DNA of 64,000 bases from Streptomyces griseus (GTDB lineage: Bacteria; Actinomycetota; Actinomycetes; Nanopelagicales; Nanopelagicaceae), in assembly GCA_945865365.1 (NCBI GenBank), contig CAMBDL010000004.1, forward strand, positions 35,906 to 99,905. The letters are read 5' to 3'. Shown here piece after piece: positions 29,328-38,323 of this stretch (the stretch's first letter is position 1; each line of letters opens with the position of its first letter). A program made the translations under genes and the position numbers. The notes under the pieces were generated by a model. The model saw nothing but the letters and a program-made list of their open reading frames with translations. It did no database searches and was not told the origin of the DNA.

Positions 29328-32300
29328 GTGAAGAAAATATCTCGTATCCTTGTGCTTGCCCTGTTGGCATCTCTGCTCACCACCGTTGCAACACTGGCCC
29401 CTGCGCAGGCCGCGCCCGGCACGCTGACTGAGAATTTTACAACTTCTTCGCTTTTTAACGCCAATAACTGGGTATCTACAAGTAGCGGAGATTTTGGTGC
29501 GCACCCATGCCTGAGCGCGCTGAACGATTCAAATCCAGCGATCACGCTATCGCTAGGTACAACGTTGCCAGGGTGTAGCAGCCGCCCAGATACAAGCGGG
29601 GCTGGTTCACTCTTCTTAACATCAAATGACAATCAGCAAGCCGGCACGATGCTTTATAACCAAGCTCTACCAACATCTGGCGGATTAGATATCTCTTTCT
29701 ATCAAGCACAGTACGGCGGAACTGGCGCTGATGGAATCTCATTCTTTGTTAAGGATGGATCAAAGACAGATCTAACCGTTGGCCAGCCAGGTGGAAACCT
29801 TGGATATAAGGGAATTCCTGGCGCACTCTTTGCTGTTGGTTTTGACTCATATGGAAACTGGATGAATCAAGGCTATGGGGATGGCGAGTGCACAAATAAT
29901 ATTTTAGGTGGAGTTCCTAAGGCACTCGCAGTTCGCGGCCCCGATACAAGCGACGGTAAAGATGGTACATCTGGTTTTTGTATTCTTCCAGGTGGATTTG
30001 TTGCGCCGAACGGTGCAATTGGCGCTGAATACTTCGGTACAGGATCAGATACCCGCGAATCGGCTGCACGACCTGTGAGAATTCTTGTAGATCCTTCAAC
30101 AAACAGTAATCCTAAGATTCGCGTATACATGTGGAAATCAGGATCATTAACCCAAGACGTAAACACTGCGCCAATTGCACTGACGGTAGATCAACCGGCA
30201 GATTATGTTCAGGCTGGTACTTTCAAATTTGGTTTCTCTTCATCTACGGGTGGAGCTAAAGATATACATGCAATCTGGGGTCTTGGAATTGCACCTCTTA
30301 TCGCCGAATCAGCACCTACTATTTATGTAGTACCTGATGATGTAACGGTAAGAGCTGGTGAAGCTGCGATTTACACATATAAGTTCTATTCCGATGCGGC
30401 AAAAACTATAGAAATAGCGGCTAATACCCTCTCTTATCCACAAAATATATGTGGCAGTGCCTACACTCTGAGCACCAATTATCCAGCCACGCTGCCGATC
30501 ACTTGTACTGGTGCAGTTGCGATGTACAACACCATCACAGCTGACAGAGCGATATTAACTGTTGTTCGCGGAACACCATCAATTGAACCTGCAATGAACA
30601 CAATCACAGGTTCTAGTGGCACACCTATTACTACAACGGCTGCTTATACTGCACGCAACTTCTTGAACATTCAAGATCTTAGATACACGATTTCACCTAC
30701 GCTACCTGCAGGACTTTCATTCGATGCGACCACGGGAGTTATCTCCGGAACTCCAATATCGCTCAGTGCAGGCACATATACGGTCACAGCAATATCTTCT
30801 ACTGAATCTGCAACAGCGAGCGTGATTATCAATATTGCAGCACCACTAACTTATGTCTACACAATCATGTATGACAAAGGAGCTGGTACTGCAGGTTTCT
30901 TGAACGCACAAAGAGGCACTGGTTCATCTGTAACGCTTTCAGCATTTAGTACCTCGACAATGGTGAAACCGGGATACACATTTCGTGATTGGTTGGGATC
31001 AGACTCCCTTACCTATGTAGATGCACAATCAATTACTATAAATGGCGCTCTAAATCTGACATTGACAGCCCAGTGGAGTACTAATCCATCTCGCACAGTT
31101 ACTTATAACGCCGGCGCCGGAACTGGCATAGTCCCAACTCAAGTTGATGTTCTACAAGGAGAGACATTCGTAGTTGCAGTAGGAACTGGATTAATTCAGC
31201 CGGGCTACACATTTGCCGGCTGGAAAGATCTAGCTGAAACTGCTTATGCTGCTGGTGCTTCTTACACAGCGGGTGTAAACAACGTCATCCTTACAGCCCA
31301 GTGGAGTGTTACCAGCCAGAACGTCACGTATGTAGCAAACGGTGGAACTGGCGTGGTTCCAACGCAAGCCAATGTGGCAACTGGCGCAACATTTACTGTC
31401 GCCGCTAACTCGGGTTTAACTAAGGCGGGCTACTCATTTATAGGTTGGAAAAATGCTGCAGATACAGCATATGCAGCTGGCGCAACTATCATCATGGGCG
31501 CAACAAATATCACTCTGACTGCTCAGTGGCTCATTAATTCCTATGTTTATGCAGTCGCATTTGAAGCAAATGGTGGAACAGGAACGATGTCAGGACTAAC
31601 CGGTTCTGGTTCTTCAGTCGCACTGTCGCCAAATACATTTACGCGCACAGGATATTCATTTTTAGGCTGGATGGATGATACATCCATGACCTACGTAGAT
31701 GGTCAGACTTTGATGTTAGTTTCTACAACAGCTCTGGCATTACATGCTCAGTGGTTACAAGATAAACCAGTAGAACCAGTGTTAACAGACAAGATCACTT
31801 CAATAGCTCCAGCAAAAGGCTTTGCGAATGATCAGATTGTTATAACCGGAGAATTTAACCACGTCATAAGCTCAATATCTATTGACGGTAAGTTGTTGCC
31901 AGCAAACTCATGGACACAAACTAAAACTACGGTCACCTTTATTGCTCCTACCCACGATGTTGGCAAAGTTGATATTAAGCTCATTAATGGCTTTACGCCT
32001 GAACTTGCTACACAGCAATTTGAGTACCTCAAACTGGATGACATCAAAATTGGCATCGATGATATTAAGTGCCTTGGCACATTTGATAAAGCATGTTCAC
32101 TAAAGCCTGGTGCAGTGCAACCTGTTTCTTTCCAACTTGCCTCAAATGTACTTTCTGCAAAAAGCATTAAGACACTCAAAGCGTGGAAGCTTCAAAATGC
32201 AAAGCAGGTCATTATTTATGGCTATGCATCACCAGAAGGATCAAAAGCGCTCAATGATAAGTTAACCAAGAAGCGGGCGGCTGAAGTTGGGGCATGGTTA

Positions 32301-32420
32301 AAGAAGACCTGGCCAAACCTATCTATCAAGACAATGGGCCTTGGCACCACCTTTAACCGCTTGTGCAAGCCCTTTAAAAACAGATGCGCAATGATCAAGA
32401 TTGTCTCTGTAAAAAAGTAG
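29328..32420 (+). CDS. Large secreted multidomain protein: signal peptide, L-type lectin-like domain, putative-Ig/cadherin-like module, several InlB/Flg_new repeats, IPT/TIG-like module, OmpA-like C-terminus
   Basis: Signal MKKISRILVLALLASLLTTVATLAPAQA; repeated GYTF..W.......Y..G......LTAQWS units; C-terminal IIYGYASPEGSKALNDKLTKKRAAEVGAWLKK. GTG start. Confidence 0.8.
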   Translation: MKKISRILVLALLASLLTTVATLAPAQAAPGTLTENFTTSSLFNANNWVSTSSGDFGAHPCLSALNDSNPAITLSLGTTLPGCSSRPDTSGAGSLFLTSNDNQQAGTMLYNQALPTSGGLDISFYQAQYGGTGADGISFFVKDGSKTDLTVGQPGGNLGYKGIPGALFAVGFDSYGNWMNQGYGDGECTNNILGGVPKALAVRGPDTSDGKDGTSGFCILPGGFVAPNGAIGAEYFGTGSDTRESAARPVRILVDPSTNSNPKIRVYMWKSGSLTQDVNTAPIALTVDQPADYVQAGTFKFGFSSSTGGAKDIHAIWGLGIAPLIAESAPTIYVVPDDVTVRAGEAAIYTYKFYSDAAKTIEIAANTLSYPQNICGSAYTLSTNYPATLPITCTGAVAMYNTITADRAILTVVRGTPSIEPAMNTITGSSGTPITTTAAYTARNFLNIQDLRYTISPTLPAGLSFDATTGVISGTPISLSAGTYTVTAISSTESATASVIINIAAPLTYVYTIMYDKGAGTAGFLNAQRGTGSSVTLSAFSTSTMVKPGYTFRDWLGSDSLTYVDAQSITINGALNLTLTAQWSTNPSRTVTYNAGAGTGIVPTQVDVLQGETFVVAVGTGLIQPGYTFAGWKDLAETAYAAGASYTAGVNNVILTAQWSVTSQNVTYVANGGTGVVPTQANVATGATFTVAANSGLTKAGYSFIGWKNAADTAYAAGATIIMGATNITLTAQWLINSYVYAVAFEANGGTGTMSGLTGSGSSVALSPNTFTRTGYSFLGWMDDTSMTYVDGQTLMLVSTTALALHAQWLQDKPVEPVLTDKITSIAPAKGFANDQIVITGEFNHVISSISIDGKLLPANSWTQTKTTVTFIAPTHDVGKVDIKLINGFTPELATQQFEYLKLDDIKIGIDDIKCLGTFDKACSLKPGAVQPVSFQLASNVLSAKSIKTLKAWKLQNAKQVIIYGYASPEGSKALNDKLTKKRAAEVGAWLKKTWPNLSIKTMGLGTTFNRLCKPFKNRCAMIKIVSVKK
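31050..31760 (+). repeat. InlB-type (Listeria-Bacteroides) tandem protein repeats
   Basis: Successive units ending in LTAQWS/LTAQWSV/LTAQWLI/LHAQWLQ within the 29328-32420 protein. Confidence 0.75.
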
Positions 32421-32516
32421 CATTTCTGCTTGTAAATAAGAGCGGGCCCAAGGCCTATTGACTTTACAAGCAATCAGACATCACTATTGTGACCACGACC
32501 AAAGGGTAGGTGAGTC

Positions 32517-32948
32517 ATGAAGATCAGCAGCATCATTGCAGGCAAGCGGGTTGAGACTATTTCAGCTGGCGCCAGTATTCATGATCTAGTTAGCGCCCTT
32601 AATACGCATCATGTAGGCGCACTAGTTGTATCCAGTGATGGAAAGAGTATCGATGGCATTGTCTCTGAACGAGATGTAGTGCGCTCCATGCCAGGCAAGT
32701 TAGATGAACTAATTGGAATGCATGTTCGCGACATCATGACCGCCGACGTTCATACATGCACCCCTGATACAACCGTTTCTGAGTTAATGATCATGATGAC
32801 CGAGCTCCGCATTCGCCATGTACCTGTTGTGGATGCCGCTGGCGATCTAATCTCTATCGTCTCAATTGGCGACGTTGTGAAGAATCATGTTAGCGAAATC
32901 GACTCAGAGCGCACGGCATTGCGCGATTATGTTGCAGGTAATGCTTAG
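32517..32948 (+). CDS. CBS-domain-pair protein
   Basis: Two CBS motifs: VSSDGKSIDGIVSERDVVRSMP and VVDAAGDLISIVSIGDVVKNHV. Confidence 0.88.
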   Translation: MKISSIIAGKRVETISAGASIHDLVSALNTHHVGALVVSSDGKSIDGIVSERDVVRSMPGKLDELIGMHVRDIMTADVHTCTPDTTVSELMIMMTELRIRHVPVVDAAGDLISIVSIGDVVKNHVSEIDSERTALRDYVAGNA

Positions 32949-32968
32949 TAAGAATTCTCGTACTCATA

Positions 32969-33004
32969 CAAAAGCCCCACAGAGATTATTCTGTAGGGCT
33001 TTTG
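32969..33004 (+). terminator. Rho-independent terminator after the CBS gene
   Basis: AAAAGCCC-C-ACAGA ... TCTGT-A-GGGCTTTT stem ending in T-run. Confidence 0.8.
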
Positions 33005-33020
33005 TTCTGTAACTCTTGGA

Positions 33021-33080
33021 AAGATCACTCTTTGACTAAGAGTTAGGTCGCGGGTTCGATCCCCGCCAGCGGTGCACACC
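33021..33080 (+). pseudogene. 3' half of a tRNA gene (relic); anticodon arm plus T-arm, no 5' half
   Basis: ACTCT-TTGACTA-AGAGT arm (apparent anticodon GAC), then GCGGG-TTCGATC-CCCGC T-arm and CAGCGGT; no complementary ACCGCTG acceptor or D-arm seen upstream. Confidence 0.55.
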
Positions 33081-33082
33081 AT

Positions 33083-33120
33083 AAGTAGCCCCTTAGTTAG
33101 TCGCGTGGGGCTACTTTTAT
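33083..33120 (+). terminator. Rho-independent terminator after the tRNA-like relic
   Basis: AAGTAGCCCC / GGGGCTACTTTTAT stem-loop. Confidence 0.75.
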
Positions 33121-33252
33121 TTTCACCTGGCAGACACACGCTCAACCCTGAATCTGACTGATGCGATTAATGGCGTGTTTGCAAGAAACTCTGCCGAGTT
33201 GGAGGAAACTTGTTAGCACAATCCTTTACTACTGCAACGGAGAGGCAGAACT

Positions 33253-33606
33253 ATGGATCACAATCTAGTCGCTAGAAGGTTTCACAATAACGAGATTGGA
33301 TTTAACACAACACGCATGACCTTTTTATTCGGAAATGCAGCCCTGCTTGCGATTAACTCATTTGCGGATCTAAGTAGCTCGTCGAAGCTCGCTTTATCAG
33401 CATTTGTTGTCATGCTCAATCTTGCAAGCCTTCTCGCATTTGATACAGAACTAAAGACTTTTGCAGCCCTTGCAAAAGATAACGCTGATGAAAATTCACA
33501 CTATGTCACTGAGGGCAAACAAACCCCATGGGGCGCTTTCAGAGTGTTTTGTTTACTGATCTGTATTGTTGCCGCGGTCACTCAAGTAATGGCCATCAAC
33601 GCCTAG
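33253..33606 (+). CDS. Small membrane protein, unknown function
   Basis: 117 aa, several predicted TM segments, RBS-like GAGAGG upstream. Confidence 0.65.
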   Translation: MDHNLVARRFHNNEIGFNTTRMTFLFGNAALLAINSFADLSSSSKLALSAFVVMLNLASLLAFDTELKTFAALAKDNADENSHYVTEGKQTPWGAFRVFCLLICIVAAVTQVMAINA

Positions 33607-33625
33607 TTCCAAACTTTAACTCGGT

Positions 33626-33664
33626 GATTGGGAATTACTCCGTTTAATGGATTAATTCCCAATC
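33626..33664. terminator. Bidirectional hairpin between convergent genes
   Basis: GATTGGGAATTA / TAATTCCCAATC perfect 12-bp inverted repeat between stops at 33606 (+) and 33693 (-). Confidence 0.6.
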
Positions 33665-33692
33665 AACCTTGTGAGATCTTAAATAGAAATAT

Positions 33693-34016
33693 TTAGATAC
33701 TTGCTATGTGATTAATTAACCCACCACCACGGAACTTTAATACAGGTGTCTTTTGCCAAACTTCCATGGCATCATCAAAACTTTTAGAGTTTGCAACGAA
33801 CTTATCTTGTGCTGCACCAAAATCTGCTGCACTTGCCCATTCAATTGCAAATAGCCACGCTCCGACAAATTCGCCGTATCCGCCTTCCCAAATGTTCACA
33901 TCTTTAGCACCCTCTGCAAGGAATTGTTTCTTCCATTCGCCAAGGCGTGCCATTTGCTGACGTCGAGTTGTACCCTCTACGCCTTCACAGATCCAGATTT
34001 CATTTGTTATTGCCAT
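33693..34016 (-). CDS. Small conserved-looking protein, unknown function (possibly dimeric alpha-beta barrel/NIPSNAP-like)
   Basis: 107 aa; RBS-like GGAGATAT upstream; no strong motif. Confidence 0.6.
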   Translation of the reverse strand: MAITNEIWICEGVEGTTRRQQMARLGEWKKQFLAEGAKDVNIWEGGYGEFVGAWLFAIEWASAADFGAAQDKFVANSKSFDDAMEVWQKTPVLKFRGGGLINHIASI

Positions 34017-34169
34017 AGTTATATCTCCTTCGTGCCGAGTTTCGGCTTTTTGTAACGAACTAGCATCGTCAGGTCATTACAATAGAAATGAAGAGTCATT
34101 ATTCAGCGTGCGCTTCTCTTGGGCTAAGAGCCAATGATCCTGAACTAGATCCGATCAACTAAGCAGGTG

Positions 34170-34859
34170 CTACTGGGGGAGCGCGATCGCCGAAGGCAAC
34201 ACAAACTCTGGCTTCTTTGGCTCATCCTCTGCTAAATCTTTTAAAACCTTTTCAACTGTGGATATCACACCCTCAAGGCCATTTTCAGCGGCATTAATTG
34301 CTTGCGCTAAGAATCTATTGAACTCTCGGCCAACGCTGACATCAAATAAAATCCCCGATGTTTTCTGGCGATTACTGACATTAAAAATATAATCACTCTC
34401 ATCATCGGATGTCGCCGCACCATTCCACTTAGCAAAGGCCCACTCTTTAGTGTTATACATGCCGTTAAACATAATGCGATCGGTAGAGAGAATTACATCG
34501 CCCACTTCTTTGTATGCCTGTATGGCATCACCTGGCACGAATGTTCCGCGCATAGCACCCACTCGATATCGAATTCCGGCAACAACGGGAATGCTTAACC
34601 CCTGAGTACCTCCTACATATTGGCCGGGAGCCCTGCCAGCTTCATGAAACTGTCCGCGGCCGCTCCAAATAACAATCTCGCCAGGTTTTTGCACAGCTAA
34701 ATTAGAGACCGCATCTTCACCTTTGATTGCGCTCTCAAATGCCCCCTTAATCTTGTTAAAGATCTCAATATCTCTCACCCACCTAGCGTGCCTACGTTGA
34801 TAGGTGCTCAATGTGATTGCGAACTCACGCTTGGCTCTTCTATCTGCCCAAAATCCCAT
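34170..34859 (-). CDS. Hypothetical protein, 229 aa
   Basis: Long ORF with coherent composition; no recognisable domain. Confidence 0.6.
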   Translation of the reverse strand: MGFWADRRAKREFAITLSTYQRRHARWVRDIEIFNKIKGAFESAIKGEDAVSNLAVQKPGEIVIWSGRGQFHEAGRAPGQYVGGTQGLSIPVVAGIRYRVGAMRGTFVPGDAIQAYKEVGDVILSTDRIMFNGMYNTKEWAFAKWNGAATSDDESDYIFNVSNRQKTSGILFDVSVGREFNRFLAQAINAAENGLEGVISTVEKVLKDLAEDEPKKPEFVLPSAIALPQ

Positions 34860-34877
34860 GGCCCTAGTCTGCCCCTA

Positions 34878-34895
34878 ACCACCGACATTGTCAGT
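34878..34895 (+). repeat. 18-bp direct repeat copy 1: ACCACCGACATTGTCAGT
   Basis: Identical to 35576-35593. Confidence 0.9.
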
Positions 34896-34908
34896 TACTC
34901 GCGTAAAG

Positions 34909-35181
34909 CTACTTCTTTTTTAAGTTACGGTAAAAGTTTTCATGCGGCCCGATAAGCAGAAGCTTGAGACTTCCCACAGAAACAAAGCGATAGGCCAGAA
35001 GCCACTCTTGACGGTTAATGATGAACTTATAGACGTAGATACCTTCTAGGTCAGCGGCTTTAGCATCTCCAAGAAGGGGATTTGCGACCAACTGATTCAA
35101 AGCCTTATCTAATGAAGCCTTTTGATTCTTATGAAGCTTCTTTACCTGGCGAGCAAAAGTCGGTGTAAGTAGTAACTCCAT
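34909..35181 (-). CDS. RelE/ParE-family (YafQ-like) toxin
   Basis: TPTFARQVKKLHKNQKASLDKALNQLVANP...KFIINRQEWLLAYRFVSVGSLKLLLIGPHENFYRNL fits the RelE/ParE fold; abuts the antitoxin. Confidence 0.8.
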   Translation of the reverse strand: MELLLTPTFARQVKKLHKNQKASLDKALNQLVANPLLGDAKAADLEGIYVYKFIINRQEWLLAYRFVSVGSLKLLLIGPHENFYRNLKKK

Positions 35182-35390
35182 TACCCGAATGCGTAGTGGC
35201 CAGCAGCGGTCTCAGCATCACTCTTTAAAATCTCTTTAATCAGAGCGAAGGAGAGATCAGGATTAGCCTCAGCGATGGCAGCGATTTTGAAATAGAACTC
35301 AATCTGCTTCGGAATCGATCTGTGCTCGATCGCAGCAATTCGTCCGGCCGCCTGAACAAGATCATCTGAGAGCTTTACATTTGTCGCCAT
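35181..35390 (-). CDS. ParD-like type II antitoxin
   Basis: MATNVKLSDDLVQAAGRIAAIEHRSIPKQIEFYFKIA is ribbon-helix-helix ParD_like; start at 35390 within a longer ORF. Confidence 0.78.
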   Translation of the reverse strand: MATNVKLSDDLVQAAGRIAAIEHRSIPKQIEFYFKIAAIAEANPDLSFALIKEILKSDAETAAGHYAFG

Positions 35391-35575
35391 GGTCAGAACC
35401 CCTTTGAGTATCCACACCATATCAGTAAAGGTATCTAAAAGTAACCTTTTGCCACCATAGCCCCAGCCCACTATATCCTTGATCTTCATCTATCCTCTTT
35501 TCACTTAGGCTCTGAATTTAATAATTAGGGACTGACAGAAAAGCAAACTAATCCACAGGTTTCAATAATTCGCGG

Positions 35576-35593
35576 ACCACCGACATTGTCAGT
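35576..35593 (+). repeat. 18-bp direct repeat copy 2: ACCACCGACATTGTCAGT
   Basis: Identical to 34878-34895; the pair brackets the TA module. Confidence 0.9.
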
Positions 35594-35614
35594 CGCCGAG
35601 AGTAGTTTTAAACC

Positions 35615-36010
35615 ATGTTCGAGACCATATTTTTCGCAACCCTGATCTTCCTCTTTCTAAACCGCAACAAAAAAAGGCGCAAACCACGTGGCCTCGATGC
35701 AGAGCTCAAAGAGCTCATTGAAAACTCCAACGATGCAACCGGTATTGGCCTTGAGATCAAACGCCTATTACTGGATGTAATCAACGATGATAAGAATGAT
35801 CTGGAGAAGTTCTCTGACGTGCGCCTTGCCCAAGCCCAGCGAATATTAGATAGAGCAGGTCCAGGAGCTTTGTATTGGATGAGTGAGATTGCAGGCCAAT
35901 TAGCCAGCCTGTCGGCTGCGCAGATAAATGGAGTTCCTACCAACGTCAACGCCGAACTGCGCGATGGTGCGACTCCAGAGGATATTGTGCGAATCGTTGT
36001 GAGGCCCTAA
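35615..36010 (+). CDS. Hypothetical protein with N-terminal TM segment
   Basis: 131 aa; hydrophobic N-terminus then charged region. Confidence 0.6.
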   Translation: MFETIFFATLIFLFLNRNKKRRKPRGLDAELKELIENSNDATGIGLEIKRLLLDVINDDKNDLEKFSDVRLAQAQRILDRAGPGALYWMSEIAGQLASLSAAQINGVPTNVNAELRDGATPEDIVRIVVRP

Positions 36011-36067
36011 AGTCCACATCTCGCCTTCAATGGCTCACGTGGGTAGGCTTAATCCAGCGCGAAGGAG

Positions 36068-36499
36068 ATGTTTATGCCGATATGGATGTGGTTAGTTGCC
36101 GGTGGCGCACTCCTTGTTGCCGAAATGCTCACTGTTGATCTTCTATTTGCCTCATTGGCTTTCTCGGCATTTATGGCTGCAGGGGTGCAATCACTCGGTT
36201 TCAACATGGCTGTGCAGGGTTTCACCTTCGGAGTAGCGGCAGTCATCTCTCTTTTTATTTTGCGTCCTATTGCGCTGAAAAATTTGAAAAAAACGACACC
36301 AGATTTTGCAACCAATGTTGATGCTTGGGTGGGTGCAGCTGCCTTCACAATTTCAGAGGTTACTGATCGTTCAGGCCAGATTAAACTCAACGGTGAAATC
36401 TGGAGCGCTCGCAGTGAATCTGAGATAATTCCAGAAGGCTCCAAGGTTCGTGTAGTTGCAATCGAAGGCGCCACCGCAGTGGTCAATCAGAAGGGTTAA
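36068..36499 (+). CDS. NfeD-family membrane protein
   Basis: N-terminal TM helices, C-terminal OB-fold-like region (NGEIWSARSESEIIPEGSKVRVVAIEGATAVV); directly upstream of an SPFH gene. Confidence 0.88.
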   Translation: MFMPIWMWLVAGGALLVAEMLTVDLLFASLAFSAFMAAGVQSLGFNMAVQGFTFGVAAVISLFILRPIALKNLKKTTPDFATNVDAWVGAAAFTISEVTDRSGQIKLNGEIWSARSESEIIPEGSKVRVVAIEGATAVVNQKG

Positions 36500-36502
36500 G
36501 CA

Positions 36503-37372
36503 ATGCTGTCATATTCTTTCGGAGTCCTCATACTGCTCGTTATTATCTTTGGAGTCATTCTTGCCAGATCCATCCGGATAATTCCACAGGCCAGTGCAGG
36601 ATTAGTCGAGCGCCTAGGCCGCTATCACCGCACCCTTGGGGCAGGGCTCACAATTATTATCCCTTTTGTCGATCGCCTACGTCCCCTGATTGATATGCGC
36701 GAGCGAGTTATATCCTTTCCACCTCAGCCAGTAATCACCGAGGACAACTTAGTTGTTTCAATTGATACGGTTATTTATTTTCAGGTGACAGATCCAAAAT
36801 CTGCTACCTATGAGATTGAAAATGTGATTCAAGGTATCGAGCAGTTGACAGTCACAACCTTACGTAACGTAGTGGGTGGTCTTGATCTAGAAGCGGCCTT
36901 AACTTCTCGTGACTCAATCAACGCCGCCCTTCGTGGGGTTTTAGATGAAGCCACTGGCAAGTGGGGAGTGCGCGTTAACCGTGTAGAACTCAAGGCGATT
37001 GATCCGCCTCCAAGTGTGCAAGAGTCGATGGAGAAGCAGATGCGCGCCGAGCGTGACAAGCGCGCGGCAATTTTGACCGCCGAAGGTGAAAAGCAGAGCC
37101 AAATTTTAACGGCAGAGGGTGCACGCCAAGCAGAGATTCTGCGAGCAGAGGGAGATGCACAAGCTGCAATTCTTCGCGCCGATGGTGAAGCCGCTGCAAT
37201 CAAAAAAGTTTTCGGTGCAGTCCATGATGCCAACCCTGATGAAAAAGTTTTGGCCTATCAATACCTTCAGCAACTACCTGCAATTGCCAATGGAAGTGCC
37301 AGTAAAATCTGGGTTATTCCAGCTGAACTCAGCGGTGCAGCAGAGCAGATCATGAAAGCCTTTAAAAAATAA
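36503..37372 (+). CDS. SPFH/band-7 (stomatin/QmcA-like) protein
   Basis: RIIPQASAGLVERLGRYHRTLGAGLTIIIPFVDRLRPLIDMRERV; tandem ILTAEGEKQ-like repeats. Confidence 0.93.
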   Translation: MLSYSFGVLILLVIIFGVILARSIRIIPQASAGLVERLGRYHRTLGAGLTIIIPFVDRLRPLIDMRERVISFPPQPVITEDNLVVSIDTVIYFQVTDPKSATYEIENVIQGIEQLTVTTLRNVVGGLDLEAALTSRDSINAALRGVLDEATGKWGVRVNRVELKAIDPPPSVQESMEKQMRAERDKRAAILTAEGEKQSQILTAEGARQAEILRAEGDAQAAILRADGEAAAIKKVFGAVHDANPDEKVLAYQYLQQLPAIANGSASKIWVIPAELSGAAEQIMKAFKK

Positions 37373-37468
37373 GATCAGAGGTGGCCACCAACAAGCTTTT
37401 GCGGCGCAATCTGACTAGTCGGCCTTAACAGGCAGGTTCACATAGTTGTAAGGCCTTATTGCCTCTTA

Positions 37469-38233
37469 TTATGTAGGAATCAGAGTGTTGGCAAAGATCT
37501 GCCAGGCAAGGGCTGATTTAGCGATCAAAGATAGCGTGATGTAGGTGCGCTCTCCACGGATGTAATCACTCCACTTTCCAACCTTCTTGTACTGCAACCA
37601 CTGCACAAGGGCAAATGAGTTAAAGAAGACAAAGATTGTAAAGACGATTCCATAAACAAATGCCGGCGCCGATGTATCACTGACCCCACCGATAGAAAAG
37701 ACATAAAACAAAAGAACAAGCCAAGGAACAAATCCGGCGATACAACCAAAGATAAATGGAAGCCATCCGCCATTACCCGGAGTCTCATATTTTTCCTGTA
37801 GCCAACCAAATAAAATCATCGATGCATTAACGCCAAAGATAGAGATAATCGATGAAATCTCGGCAACACCTGTCACCTGTGCGATTAATACAATCATCAC
37901 AGATGAGCTAATCGCATACTCGACCCAGCGGAAGTAGTTTCTCTGAGCAGCAATTCCTGCGCTATAGCGACCAAAGAACTGCGGACTTGCAACGATAAAG
38001 TGCGCTAGCGCCGATAAACCTAAGAAGATTGCAACAGTTAAACCGACGGGTGTGCTAAATAAAACCACCGGAGCTGAGAATGTAGAGCCTGGAGGTCCCG
38101 ACATATAGGTTGCAGTGATTGGTAGTGCAAAGTCATTACTCAATGCCAAAACGGCAATCATTTGCGCTAGATGCAGCGTTCCTGCCAGCACATTTGTTCT
38201 ACGAAGGCTCTGTGTTGTGATTGGTTTTCTCAT
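37469..38233 (-). CDS. Heliorhodopsin
   Basis: Heliorhodopsin pattern: NVLAGTLHLAQMIAVLALSNDFALPIT, RWVEYAISSSVMIVLIAQVTG, FGVNASMILFGWLQE, PFIFGCIAGFVPWL, WLQYKKVGKWSDYIRGE, retinal Lys in LIAKSALAWQ. Confidence 0.93.
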   Translation of the reverse strand: MRKPITTQSLRRTNVLAGTLHLAQMIAVLALSNDFALPITATYMSGPPGSTFSAPVVLFSTPVGLTVAIFLGLSALAHFIVASPQFFGRYSAGIAAQRNYFRWVEYAISSSVMIVLIAQVTGVAEISSIISIFGVNASMILFGWLQEKYETPGNGGWLPFIFGCIAGFVPWLVLLFYVFSIGGVSDTSAPAFVYGIVFTIFVFFNSFALVQWLQYKKVGKWSDYIRGERTYITLSLIAKSALAWQIFANTLIPT

Positions 38234-38323
38234 AGCGCAAGCCTAGCCGCCCCGCCATAAAAGCGCCCTAACACAAGCAAATTTCACCGAGAAAGTTCGT
38301 TTATCCTGCGCTAACTTTGCCCC

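Noticed and set aside
29207-29632. 141-aa minus-strand ORF
   Set aside because: Overlaps the signal peptide and lectin region of the well-supported 29328-32420 protein; low-complexity composition.
33021-33080. Functional tRNA-Val(GAC)
   Set aside because: No 5' acceptor strand or D-arm found upstream, and U at position 37 is atypical; treated as a relic.
32945-33145. 66-aa minus-strand ORF containing AGGDRTRDLTLSQRV
   Set aside because: This peptide is the antisense translation of a tRNA T-arm (GGGTTCGATCCCCGC); it is a common false ORF.
36829-37233. 134-aa minus-strand ORF rich in Ser-Ala-Arg
   Set aside because: Antisense of the SPFH AEGE repeats; periodicity is borrowed from the coding strand.
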